From CAIWHR01 sp040006895 (GTDB lineage: Bacteria > Pseudomonadota > Gammaproteobacteria > Burkholderiales > Casimicrobiaceae), in contig JBDTWB010000210.1 in assembly GCA_040006895.1 (NCBI GenBank), forward strand, positions 1-6,622: 6,622 nt of DNA. Reading direction: 5' to 3'. The notes under the pieces are model-generated. The model searched no databases. It was not told where the DNA came from and saw only the letters and a list, made by a program, of their open reading frames with translations. Every line of letters begins with the position of its first letter. Position 1 is the first letter of the stretch. The translations under genes were made by a program, and so were the position numbers. This document shows positions 1 to 5,684 of this stretch, one piece after another.

Positions 1-110
1 GCCCGCTCGTTGCCCGCTCGTTGCCCGCTCGTTGCCCGCTCGTTGCCCGCTCGTTACCCGCTCGTTACCCGCTCGTTACCCGCTCGTTACCCGCTCGTTA
101 CCCGCTCGTT
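1..110. repeat. Tandem array of ten perfect 11-bp units
   Basis: Ten head-to-tail 11-bp units fill this stretch without interruption. Units 1-5 (1-55) are gcccgctcgtt and units 6-10 (56-110) are acccgctcgtt, differing only at the first base. The two variants lie in two clean blocks, which suggests that each was amplified separately by slippage. There are no spacers, so this is not a CRISPR. Because 11 is not a multiple of 3, all three plus-strand frames stay open and read the same 11-residue cycle, so the long plus-strand frames here are an artefact. The array begins at base 1 and probably continues to the left. A unit of about one helical turn would put every copy on the same face of the DNA; a protein-binding role is only inference. 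Confidence 0.95.
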
Positions 111-258
111 GCCACTCGCTGCCCGCCTCGTTGCCGCTCGTTGCTTCTCACTGCCTGCCTCGTTGCCGATCGTTGCCGATCGTTGCCGCTTGCTGCCGCT
201 CAGCGCCCGCTGATGGTCCGCTCGTTGCCGCTCAACGCCCGCGGGTTGTCCGTTCTTG
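111..258. repeat. Decayed continuation of the array with a 32-bp higher-order period
   Basis: After base 110 the array continues as divergent units of 10, 11 and 12 bp, mostly gccgctcgtt-like. Units of 10, 12 and 10 bp form a 32-bp block at 111-142 that recurs at 143-174 with 27 of 32 positions identical. A related 32-bp pair lies at 195-226 and 227-258 with about 25 of 32 identical. The right side of this zone is inside the 3' end of the minus-strand acyltransferase gene. The gradient from perfect (left) to decayed (right) suggests the right side is older. Unit boundaries were set by eye and could shift by a base or two. Confidence 0.8.
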
Positions 259-895
259 CTTCGGCTGGCTGATCGATCACTCCGCCTGGGATGGGCGTTG
301 GCTCGCTGCGCAGCCGGATGGCACCCTGCCGCCCCGGGACGCGGCCGTGCTTGCCGGCGTAGAACGCGGCGATCTCCGCCATGTCGGCAGCCACGTCGCC
401 GCAAAGCGTCACGTAGCGACCGACCCCGAGCTCGCGCGTTCGCCAGTCCCCATAGGCGAGTGCAAGCGGCACGTCCGCCGTGCGTGCCAAATGATAGAAG
501 CCGCTGCGCCAGAAGTCGGTGCGGGCGCGCGTTCCTTCGGGGGCGATCACCAGCCACAGCGTGGTCCGCTGCCGGAATTCCGCGGCAAGTCGGTCGATGA
601 AGCCGGTGCGCTGCCGGCGATTGACGGGGATCCCTCCGAGGCCTTCGAGCAGCCGGCGCACCGGCCAGCGGAACAGCGAATCCTTGCCCACCCAATGCAC
701 CGGTCGGCCCAGTGCCCAGCGGGCGAGCAGACCGACAGGAAAATCCCAGTTGGAGGTGTGCGGGTAGAACACCACGACGCATCGTGGCGGGACGGGCGTC
801 GCGAGAACCAGGCGCCAACCCAGGCGCTGCAACAGCCACGCGGCGGCGCGGGCCGGCCAGCGCGCACCGGCGGGGGGGCGGTAGAAGGGAGCCAT
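200..895 (-). CDS. PlsC-like lysophospholipid acyltransferase family protein
   Basis: Probable membrane-associated acyltransferase that moves a fatty acyl group onto a glycerophospholipid or related acceptor; the substrate cannot be read from sequence. From the ATG at 895 the protein has 231 residues. The family blocks are in order: the catalytic HxxxxD motif in HTSNWD (residues 46-51), the GGIPVNR block (87-93), APEGTR (118-123) and a VPLALAYGD block. This is a short single-domain member of the PlsC superfamily without a long membrane anchor, though there is a hydrophobic stretch near residues 17-33. A GTG at 901 is an alternative start giving two more residues; neither start has a clear Shine-Dalgarno. 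The last 20 or so residues, ending NERTISGR, are read from DNA that belongs to the adjoining repeat zone, and the stop lies inside a repeat unit, so the tail is probably not part of the ancestral enzyme. The gene is divergent from rnfB. Confidence 0.85.
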   Translation of the reverse strand: MAPFYRPPAGARWPARAAAWLLQRLGWRLVLATPVPPRCVVVFYPHTSNWDFPVGLLARWALGRPVHWVGKDSLFRWPVRRLLEGLGGIPVNRRQRTGFIDRLAAEFRQRTTLWLVIAPEGTRARTDFWRSGFYHLARTADVPLALAYGDWRTRELGVGRYVTLCGDVAADMAEIAAFYAGKHGRVPGRQGAIRLRSEPTPIPGGVIDQPAEARTDNPRALSGNERTISGR

Positions 896-976
896 CGACA
901 CTGCGGGTTGCCGCGTTGGTTGGGTGCAGCAATGGTGAGCAGCGATGCGACCCAGTCTAGCAAATGCCGCGCGCGG

Positions 977-982
977 TAAAAT
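977..982 (+). promoter_or_regulatory. Candidate -10 element for the rnfB operon, very close to the start codon
   Basis: The hexamer TAAAAT (5 of 6 matches to TATAAT) ends 5 nt before the ATG at 988. A normal transcription start about 7 nt downstream would fall almost on the start codon, implying a leaderless or near-leaderless mRNA. No good -35 is seen at 16-18 bp upstream (the 17-bp position reads agtcta) and there is no Shine-Dalgarno. The call rests on the -10 alone. Confidence 0.35.
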
Positions 983-987
983 GGCGC

Positions 988-1029
988 ATGTCCACCACTG
1001 CCGCCGGGATGTCCACCGCTGCCGCCGCC
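988..1029 (+). repeat. 21-bp tandem duplication covering the rnfB start codon
   Basis: Bases 988-1008 and 1009-1029 are 18 of 21 identical. Each begins with ATGTCCACC and encodes MSTTAAG and MSTAAAA respectively. The duplication is in frame and yields two candidate start codons with the same downstream context. It looks like a local slippage event. Confidence 0.8.
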
Positions 1030-1644
1030 GTAGCCCGCGCCTCCGCGGCCGGCCTCGCGCAACGCATCGATGCCATTCTGCCGCAGACGCAATGCCGGCA
1101 GTGCGGCTACGACGGCTGCCAACCCTACGCCGCTGCGGTCGCTGCGGGCGCGCCCATCAATCGGTGCGCGCCCGGTGGGGACGCGTTGATCCCGGTCCTC
1201 GCCCGGCTGACCGACCGCGCCGGCGTGGCCCTCGACCCCACCCTCGTTCCCCTGGCTCGACTCGAACGCGCGGTGATCGACGAGACCACCTGCATCGGCT
1301 GCACATTGTGCATCCAGGCGTGTCCCGTCGATGCGATCGTGGGCGGCCCCACGCGCATGCACGCCGTGCTGAGCGCGGCCTGCACGGGCTGTGCGCTGTG
1401 TATGCCGCCCTGCCCCGTCGACTGCATTGCCATGGTGCCGGCCGGCCGGCGCTGGAGCCTGGCGGACGCGGTCGCCGCCCGGACAGCCCACCGCGCGCGC
1501 AATGCCCGACTCGAGCACGCCGATCCCGCGCAACGTGCCGCGCCGACGACCGTCGTCCGGACGCGCGATCTCGACGCCACGGAACGCCGCGCGGCCGCCG
1601 CCGCTGCCCTCGCCCGCGCCCGCGCGCGCCGCGGCGTCGCCTAA
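988..1644 (+). CDS. rnfB: RnfB/RsxB-type Fe-S electron-transfer protein, soluble form
   Basis: Ferredoxin-like subunit related to RnfB of the Rnf/Rsx complex, which passes electrons between soluble carriers and a membrane redox complex. The 218-residue protein has the RnfB-specific Fe-S domain with Cys36, Cys39, Cys44 and Cys60 (core CRQCGYDGC), then two 4Fe-4S ferredoxin motifs: Cys102/105/108/112 and Cys132/135/138/142, with an extra Cys146. The C-terminus is rich in Ala and Arg. E. coli RsxB starts with a hydrophobic membrane helix; here the N-terminus is Ala/Thr/Ser-rich with no convincing helix, so the protein is probably cytosolic. No rnfA, C, D, G or E is in the window. As in E. coli rsx loci, nth lies downstream in the same operon. 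The start is uncertain: ATG 988 is chosen, ATG 1009 is a near-identical copy 21 bp downstream, and ATG 964 would lie upstream of the candidate -10. Confidence 0.9.
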   Translation: MSTTAAGMSTAAAAVARASAAGLAQRIDAILPQTQCRQCGYDGCQPYAAAVAAGAPINRCAPGGDALIPVLARLTDRAGVALDPTLVPLARLERAVIDETTCIGCTLCIQACPVDAIVGGPTRMHAVLSAACTGCALCMPPCPVDCIAMVPAGRRWSLADAVAARTAHRARNARLEHADPAQRAAPTTVVRTRDLDATERRAAAAAALARARARRGVA

Positions 1645-1652
1645 AGCCGACG

Positions 1653-2642
1653 ATGCCGCCGACCGATCGCAGCAGGGGACGAGGGTGCGTGCTCGCCGTC
1701 GCCTTCGAGTTGGCCTTGCTCGCCGGGAGCGCGACGGCTGCGGAGCCCCGCGGGCACGATGCCTTCGCGGCCAAGCTCGATGCGGACTGGGACTATGCCC
1801 GGCCCGCCGCCTCGGAGGCACGCTTCCGCGAGTCGCTGGATGCGTGGTCGATCGACACCCGGCAAGGCCTCGAGATCCTGACGCAGGTCGCCCGGGCGCA
1901 AGGTCTGCAGGGACGCTACGCGATGGCGCACGCGACCCTCAATCAGGTCGAGACCCACCTCGATGGGATGCCCTCGCACCTGCGTGTCCGTTACCTGCTC
2001 GAGCGGGGACGGGTCTTCAATTCATCCGGGCAACCGTCCCTGGCGGTGCCGCTCTTCCGGCTTGCGCTGGAACTCGCCGAATGTGCCGATGACACGTTCT
2101 ATGCGGTGGACGCCGCGCACATGCTGGGCATCGCGGCACCCGCGGCGGAGCGACTCGACTGGAACCTCACCGCCCTGGCACTCGCCAAAGTCGCCGACGA
2201 TACCCGAGCCCGGCGCTGGCTCGCGCCGATCTACAACAACATTGCCTGGAGTTACCTGGATGCCGGCGATGCCCCGCGGGCGCTGGCGTTCTTCCGCAAG
2301 GCACTGCCGGCCTGGGAGGCCCGCGGCGATTTGGACAGCATCCAGGCGGCGCGCTGGTCGCTCGCCCGCGCGCTGCGCGCCACCGGCCAGGCGGCGCAGG
2401 CGGAAGGGCTGCAGCGGGCGCTGCTGGCCGAGCACACCAGGGCCGGCACCGAGGATGGCTATGTCTTCGAGGAGCTCGCCGAACTGGCCCTCGCGCGCGG
2501 CGACCCACCGCAGGCGCGCGCCTGGTTCGCGAAGGCCTGGCGCGCGTTGCGCGACGATCCGACACTCGCGCCGACGCCGGAGCGCCTGCAACGCATGGCT
2601 GCACTGGGCGGGATCGACGTCGCGCGGGACGCCCGGCGGTGA
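1653..2642 (+). CDS. Probable exported TPR-repeat protein of unknown function
   Basis: I do not recognise a named family. The 329-residue protein begins with a likely Sec signal peptide: a basic stretch (residues 6-10), a hydrophobic core (12-25) and an SATA-AEP cleavage site near 29/30, although a Glu at 19 inside the core is unusual. The rest is all-helical and fits tetratricopeptide-like pairs at about 73-103, 111-143, 148-180, 191-222, 230-262 and 272-300; the clearest is the one containing NNIAWSYLDAGDAPRALAFF. TPR arrays usually bind proteins or peptides, so a periplasmic scaffold or adaptor role is possible. The gene starts 8 nt after rnfB stops and overlaps nth by GTGA, so it is co-transcribed with both. 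A GTG at 1689 preceded by GGGGACGAGGG is an alternative start, but it would remove the basic n-region. An open frame extends upstream through rnfB only because of high GC. Confidence 0.8.
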   Translation: MPPTDRSRGRGCVLAVAFELALLAGSATAAEPRGHDAFAAKLDADWDYARPAASEARFRESLDAWSIDTRQGLEILTQVARAQGLQGRYAMAHATLNQVETHLDGMPSHLRVRYLLERGRVFNSSGQPSLAVPLFRLALELAECADDTFYAVDAAHMLGIAAPAAERLDWNLTALALAKVADDTRARRWLAPIYNNIAWSYLDAGDAPRALAFFRKALPAWEARGDLDSIQAARWSLARALRATGQAAQAEGLQRALLAEHTRAGTEDGYVFEELAELALARGDPPQARAWFAKAWRALRDDPTLAPTPERLQRMAALGGIDVARDARR

Positions 2643-3271
2643 ACCCCGCAAAGCGGCGGGCGATTTTCGAGCGCTTCCGAGCCGCCAACCCACGCCCGGA
2701 GACCGAGCTCACCCACCGTACGCCGTTCGAGCTGCTGGTCGCCGTGGTGCTATCGGCGCAGTCGACCGACAAGGGCGTGAACAAGGTGACCGGTGAGCTG
2801 TTCAAGGTTGCCAGCACGCCTGCGCAGTTCGTGGCCCTCGGGGTGGAGAGGCTGATGCCCTACCTGCAAAGCCTGGGGCTTTTCCGGACCAAGGCAAAGA
2901 ACGTGGTGGCGCTCGCGGCCGCACTGCTGCGCGACCATGCAGGTGGCGTACCCGCCGATGCCGGCGCGCTCACGCAACTGCCGGGGGTGGGACGCAAGAC
3001 CGCCAACGTCGTGCTGAACACCGCTTTCGGCCACCCCACGATCGGCGTCGACACCCATGTCTTCCGGGTGGCGAACCGCACCGCCATCGCTCCCGGCGAC
3101 GACGTGACGGAAGTCGAGCGCAAGCTCCTGAAATTCGTGCCCGACGAGTTCAAGCAGCATGCCCATCACTGGCTCATCCTGCACGGCCGGTACGTCTGCG
3201 TGGCACGCGACCCCAAGTGTCATGAATGCGTGATCCGCGATCTTTGCGAATACCGCCACAAGACGGCCTGA
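2639..3271 (+). CDS. nth: Endonuclease III (DNA glycosylase/AP lyase)
   Basis: Base-excision repair enzyme that removes oxidised pyrimidines from DNA and cuts the abasic site by beta-elimination. The 210-residue protein is close to E. coli Nth (211 residues) throughout. The helix-hairpin-helix motif LPGVGRKTAN carries the catalytic Lys120, and Asp138 in VDTHVFRV is the second catalytic residue; both fall at the E. coli positions. The C-terminal 4Fe-4S cluster motif is complete: Cys187-X6-Cys194-X2-Cys197-X5-Cys203. The start is a GTG whose last two bases, with the next A, form the TGA stop of the TPR gene (a 4-bp overlap), which points to translational coupling. The next gene begins 4 nt after the stop. 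Confidence 0.97.
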   Translation: MNPAKRRAIFERFRAANPRPETELTHRTPFELLVAVVLSAQSTDKGVNKVTGELFKVASTPAQFVALGVERLMPYLQSLGLFRTKAKNVVALAAALLRDHAGGVPADAGALTQLPGVGRKTANVVLNTAFGHPTIGVDTHVFRVANRTAIAPGDDVTEVERKLLKFVPDEFKQHAHHWLILHGRYVCVARDPKCHECVIRDLCEYRHKTA

Positions 3272-3275
3272 CGCC

Positions 3276-3701
3276 ATGTATGCCCCTTCGCGCGACGAGG
3301 CCCGCCAGTTCCTGATCGAGTCCTGGCGCAAGCACACCGCTGGCGAGGCGCGCTCCGCGCTCGAGACGATGGCCGCGGAGATCATCGCCATGCATCCCGA
3401 GCACCACGCGGTCCTGCAGACGCCGCTGCGGCACGCGCACCGCGATTACCATCCTGAAGTCGGCGAGATGAATCCATTTCTTCATCTGTCGCTGCATCTT
3501 GCGGTCGCCGAGCAGCTCGCGATCGACCAGCCACCGGGACTGCGCGATCACTTCACGCGCATCGCCGCAGCACGCGGGGACGAGCACGCCGCACTGCACG
3601 CCGTCGTCGAATGCCTGGGCGAAGTGATCTGGCACGCCCAGCGGCACGGGCAGGCACCCGACGGCAGCCTCTATCTCGCGTGCCTGGAGCGCCAGGCCTA
3701 G
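3276..3701 (+). CDS. DUF1841 family protein
   Basis: Conserved protein of unknown function, 141 residues, assigned to DUF1841 from recall of the family pattern. Recognisable blocks are an N-terminal PSRDEARQFLIESWRK, HPEHH (40-44), NPFLHLSLHLAVAEQ (66-80), an IDQPPG segment (83-88), DEHAALH (102-108) and CLGEVIWHAQR (113-123). It is rich in histidines spaced along predicted helices, which could bind a metal, but that is a guess. There is no signal peptide or membrane helix, so it is probably cytosolic. It follows nth by only 4 nt and so belongs to the same operon. Nothing in the sequence gives its biochemical role. Confidence 0.88.
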   Translation: MYAPSRDEARQFLIESWRKHTAGEARSALETMAAEIIAMHPEHHAVLQTPLRHAHRDYHPEVGEMNPFLHLSLHLAVAEQLAIDQPPGLRDHFTRIAAARGDEHAALHAVVECLGEVIWHAQRHGQAPDGSLYLACLERQA

Positions 3702-3753
3702 CCGCCGGACGTTCTGCGTCCATCCCTCGCCCTTGCATGCCAACAGAAGACTC

Positions 3754-4368
3754 ATGGATACCGAACACGAATTCGAGGACCGCAGCTACGTGCGCCAGTG
3801 GGCGCAAACCGCCGATATCCGGCGACCGCAGCGCCCGGTGATGTTTCGGCATATCGCCGCCTTGGTCGAGGGCCTCGGCGCAGGCGCCCCGCACGTGCTG
3901 GAACTGGGCTGCGGGCCGGGAACCCTTGCCGAATCGCTCCTGGGGGGAGTCGAGGGACTCACGTACGAGGGGATCGACTATTCGCCGGCGATGCTCGAAC
4001 TCGCGCGGGAAACGCTCGCCCGCTTCGGCGCGCGTGCCCGGCTGCATCGCGCCGATCTGCGCGAGGCGACCTGGACGACGATCTGCGCCGTCGGACCGAA
4101 TGCGATCGTGACCAACCAGGCGCTCCACGACCTCGGCAGCGCCGAGGCTGTCGAGGCGACCTATCGCCGGGCGCAGGCACTGCTGCCCGCGGGAGGATTG
4201 TTCGTCAATGCCGAGCTGGTCGTTGCCGACGGCAGCGCAACGGGAAAACCGGGCAAGCTCTCCGTCGATCGCCATCTGGCGCTGCTCGCATCGGCCGGGT
4301 TCGTCGATGCGCACGCCGAGCTCGCCTTTGCCGAGTACGTATGCCTGGTTGCGAGCGTGCCGGGCTGA
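3754..4368 (+). CDS. Class I SAM-dependent methyltransferase, substrate unknown
   Basis: Transfers a methyl group from S-adenosylmethionine to an unidentified acceptor. The 204-residue protein has motif I as VLELGCGPGTLAESL (residues 48-62), the acidic residue at the end of strand 2 in GIDYSPAML (Asp75), and later motifs around the segments NAIVTNQALHDL and ALLPAGGLFVNAEL. The fold is a Methyltransf_11/25-like Rossmann domain and little else, so a small-molecule or lipid acceptor is possible. ATG 3754 is preferred because AGAAG lies about 5 nt upstream; a TTG at 3733 would add seven residues without a better ribosome site. It is the last gene of the plus-strand run, 52 nt after DUF1841, and is convergent with the cytochrome genes. 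Confidence 0.85.
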   Translation: MDTEHEFEDRSYVRQWAQTADIRRPQRPVMFRHIAALVEGLGAGAPHVLELGCGPGTLAESLLGGVEGLTYEGIDYSPAMLELARETLARFGARARLHRADLREATWTTICAVGPNAIVTNQALHDLGSAEAVEATYRRAQALLPAGGLFVNAELVVADGSATGKPGKLSVDRHLALLASAGFVDAHAELAFAEYVCLVASVPG

Positions 4369-4416
4369 GCGTCGCGCAGCCCGGGATCCAGCACGGCATC
4401 CACCAACATGCAAGAA

Positions 4417-4432
4417 GGCGCCCGCAGGCGCC
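4417..4432 (-). terminator. Hairpin between convergent genes, terminator-like for the cytochrome operon
   Basis: A 6-bp self-complementary stem GGCGCC (4417-4422 and 4427-4432) encloses a 4-nt loop. On the minus strand it is followed by TTCTTG, a short T-rich run, and it lies 34 nt past the downstream cytochrome stop. On the plus strand it is followed by CTCGCGAG, with no T-run, so termination of the methyltransferase transcript here would be weaker or factor-dependent. Confidence 0.5.
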
Positions 4433-4465
4433 CTCGCGAGCCGATCCGGAGCTTGCTCGGGACGG

Positions 4466-4789
4466 TTATTTGGTCGAGTAGAGCACCCGCGGCTGGCTCG
4501 CGTAATAGGCGGCGAGATCCTCGATGTCCTTGGGGGTGAGGGCCGCGGCCATCCCGGCCATGATCGCGTTCTTGCGCAACCCCGCCTTGTAATCATGCAA
4601 GGCCTTGGCGAGGTAATCAGGATATTGGCCCGCCAGCTTCGGATAGTCGGGAACCGGGCTGTTGCCGTCGAGACCGTGGCAGGCCGCGCACACTTCCTTG
4701 GCCTTCGCCTGGCCGTTGGCAAGGTCGGCGGCGTGTGCCGCTCCTGCGCCGGCGACGGCCAACGCGACGAGCAAGGATGGGATCTTCAT
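4466..4789 (-). CDS. Small periplasmic c-type cytochrome (c4/c553-like), downstream of a pair
   Basis: Exported monohaem cytochrome that probably carries electrons in the periplasm. The protein has 107 residues: a signal peptide with Lys2, a hydrophobic core and an AHA-AD cleavage site near residue 20, then the haem-binding motif CAACH (34-38) and a distal Met, most likely Met77 in NAIMAGMA (Met80 is the alternative). The segment YPKLAGQYPDYLAKAL is typical of cytochrome c4 half-domains. ATG 4789 is chosen because GAGAG lies 5 nt upstream. An ATG at 4801 forms an ATGA overlap with the stop of the upstream gene and would add four residues, but it has no ribosome site. It is co-transcribed with the related cytochrome upstream; no oxidase or reductase partner is in the window. 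Confidence 0.92.
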   Translation of the reverse strand: MKIPSLLVALAVAGAGAAHAADLANGQAKAKEVCAACHGLDGNSPVPDYPKLAGQYPDYLAKALHDYKAGLRKNAIMAGMAAALTPKDIEDLAAYYASQPRVLYSTK

Positions 4790-4794
4790 GGGAA

Positions 4795-4799
4795 CTCTC
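4795..4799 (-). promoter_or_regulatory. Ribosome binding site that decides the cytochrome start
   Basis: GAGAG on the minus strand, five bases before ATG 4789. It overlaps the TGA stop (4800-4798) of the upstream cytochrome, so terminating ribosomes could reinitiate here. This favours ATG 4789 over ATG 4801. Confidence 0.5.
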
Positions 4800-5160
4800 A
4801 TTTGGCGGCGGTCTGGGTGGAGCTTTGCCCGTAATACGCCGCGAGGTCGACCATGTCCTTGTCGGACAGGCTCGCGGCAATGGCGCGCATCGACGGGTGC
4901 TGGCGTTCACCGCTTTTGTAAGCCTGCAGCGCATGGACGATGTACGCCGGGTGCTGGCCGACGATGCGAGGTACCTTGTAGGTCACCGGAAACGCCGTCT
5001 GCCACCCAGGGATCTCATGGCACCCCTGACACATTGCCGTCTTCTCGCGCCCTGCGCTCGGATCTCCCGCTGGCGCGGCAGCCTGCGCCGCCACGTGGGT
5101 TGCTGTCGCAGCCAGGGCCGTCGCCAGGAAGGCAACGTACAACGTCGTGGTTTTCATCAT
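4798..5160 (-). CDS. Small periplasmic c-type cytochrome, upstream of a pair
   Basis: Exported monohaem cytochrome of 120 residues. The N-terminus is a signal peptide (MMKTTT, hydrophobic core, cleavage near VAAQA at about 25-27). The haem motif is CQGCH (44-48), followed by EIPGW, then KVPRIVGQHPAYIVHALQ and HPSMRAIA, where Met91 is the likely distal haem ligand. It shares the layout of the downstream cytochrome but differs in sequence and carries extra residues after the haem motif, so the two are probably an old tandem duplication that has diverged. A second Met codon at 5157 is an equally possible start. The 5' leader downstream of the promoter at 5231-5260 is about 64 nt. The partner is unknown; an electron shuttle to a terminal oxidase is an inference. 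Confidence 0.92.
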   Translation of the reverse strand: MMKTTTLYVAFLATALAATATHVAAQAAAPAGDPSAGREKTAMCQGCHEIPGWQTAFPVTYKVPRIVGQHPAYIVHALQAYKSGERQHPSMRAIAASLSDKDMVDLAAYYGQSSTQTAAK

Positions 5161-5224
5161 GCTCGTCGAGTCGATCGGGAGGTCGCCGGCCAGTTGCCCG
5201 AGACCAAAAACGGTGGATTAAAGC

Positions 5225-5250
5225 CCGGCGATTCTAGTGGGTCTCGCCGG
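5225..5250. promoter_or_regulatory. Inverted repeat across the cytochrome promoter (operator or fdxA terminator)
   Basis: Perfect 7-bp arms CCGGCGA (5225-5231) and TCGCCGG (5244-5250) flank 12 bp. The dyad lies within the spacer and -10 region of the cytochrome promoter, a usual place for a repressor operator. As RNA it could also form a hairpin 45 nt past the fdxA stop, followed on the minus strand by GCTTTAA, a poor T-run. Sequence alone does not separate the two readings. Confidence 0.5.
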
Positions 5251-5260
5251 CATAGGTCAA
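5231..5260 (-). promoter_or_regulatory. Sigma70-like promoter for the cytochrome pair
   Basis: On the minus strand, TTGACC (5260-5255) and TAGAAT (5236-5231) are separated by 18 bp. Both hexamers match the consensus at 5 of 6 positions. Transcription would start near 5224. It lies between fdxA and the cytochrome genes, so the cytochromes need not depend on fdxA transcription. Confidence 0.65.
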
Positions 5261-5294
5261 ACCGAAACGCAATCGCAAACGTCGCCAGGATCGC

Positions 5295-5618
5295 TCAACG
5301 GACCAATTGGTCCTTCTTGTCCTTGACGTCCTTCCACGCGTCGGCGTCGGGTGGCGCCGGCTTCCTTTCGATGATCGGCTTCCACGCCTTCGAGAGCTCG
5401 GCGTTCAACGCGATGAATTCCTGCTGGTCGGCCGGCACATCGTCTTCGGCGAAGATCGCCTCCACCGGACATTCCGCCACGCACAGGGTGCAATCGATAC
5501 ATTCGTCGGGGTCGATGACCAGGAAATTCGGCCCCTCCCGAAAGCAGTCCACCGGGCAGACGTCCACACAGTCGGTGTACTTGCAACGGATGCAACTCTC
5601 GGTGACGACGTAGGTCAT
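5295..5618 (-). CDS. fdxA: Seven-iron ferredoxin ([3Fe-4S][4Fe-4S]), FdxA type
   Basis: Small cytosolic low-potential electron carrier close to Azotobacter vinelandii ferredoxin I, with the same length (107 residues counting Met). By alignment from memory, Cys9, Cys17 and Cys50 hold the [3Fe-4S] cluster, and Cys21, Cys40, Cys43 and Cys46 the [4Fe-4S] cluster, with Cys12 and Cys25 as extra cysteines also present in that protein. Characteristic segments are CKYTDCVDVCPVDCF, GPNFLVIDPDECIDC and QQEFIALNAELS. The C-terminal half after residue 60 is the FdI-type extension without cysteines. It is divergent from trxA and upstream of the cytochrome pair but separated from it by a promoter. The physiological partner is not evident. 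Confidence 0.95.
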   Translation of the reverse strand: MTYVVTESCIRCKYTDCVDVCPVDCFREGPNFLVIDPDECIDCTLCVAECPVEAIFAEDDVPADQQEFIALNAELSKAWKPIIERKPAPPDADAWKDVKDKKDQLVR

Positions 5619-5642
5619 TGCTCGATCCGGCGGAAAAGGTGG

Positions 5643-5651
5643 ATTTTAGCA
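5643..5651 (-). promoter_or_regulatory. Extended -10 promoter candidate for fdxA
   Basis: On the minus strand TGC is directly followed by TAAAAT (5648-5643), an extended -10 arrangement, 24 nt before the fdxA ATG. No -35-like hexamer is found at 16-18 bp, which the TGn extension could offset. Confidence 0.45.
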
Positions 5652-5684
5652 AACCGGGCGACCGCGACGGCCGGGATGCGATCC

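Noticed and set aside
1..110. CRISPR-like array
   Set aside because: Units are 11 bp, directly adjacent and without spacers; this is a simple tandem repeat.
32..979. Long plus-strand reading frame through the repeat array and across the acyltransferase
   Set aside because: It is antisense to a gene with clear acyltransferase motifs. Repeats of 11 bp and high GC keep frames open, and the translation shows no family features.
902..987. Promoter for the acyltransferase on the minus strand
   Set aside because: TAGACT with a weak TTTTAC upstream is present, but the matches are too poor to support a call.
945..1652. N-terminal extension of the TPR protein in a frame overlapping rnfB
   Set aside because: The overlapped region encodes RnfB in another frame with complete cysteine motifs. 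The extension is Arg/Pro-rich shadow sequence, and a signal peptide follows the ATG at 1653.
547..1821. Long minus-strand frame opposite rnfB and into the acyltransferase region
   Set aside because: Arg/Gly-rich shadow of GC-rich coding DNA, without recognisable motifs, on the opposite strand to a well-supported gene.
4433..4458. Second hairpin (CTCGCGAG palindrome and CGAGC/GCTCG arms) beside the convergent terminator
   Set aside because: The arms are short and there is no T-run; it may add to structure but cannot be called separately.
3553..4722. Long minus-strand frame opposite the methyltransferase
   Set aside because: It overlaps the methyltransferase and a cytochrome gene, both with clear motifs; its own composition is typical of a shadow frame.
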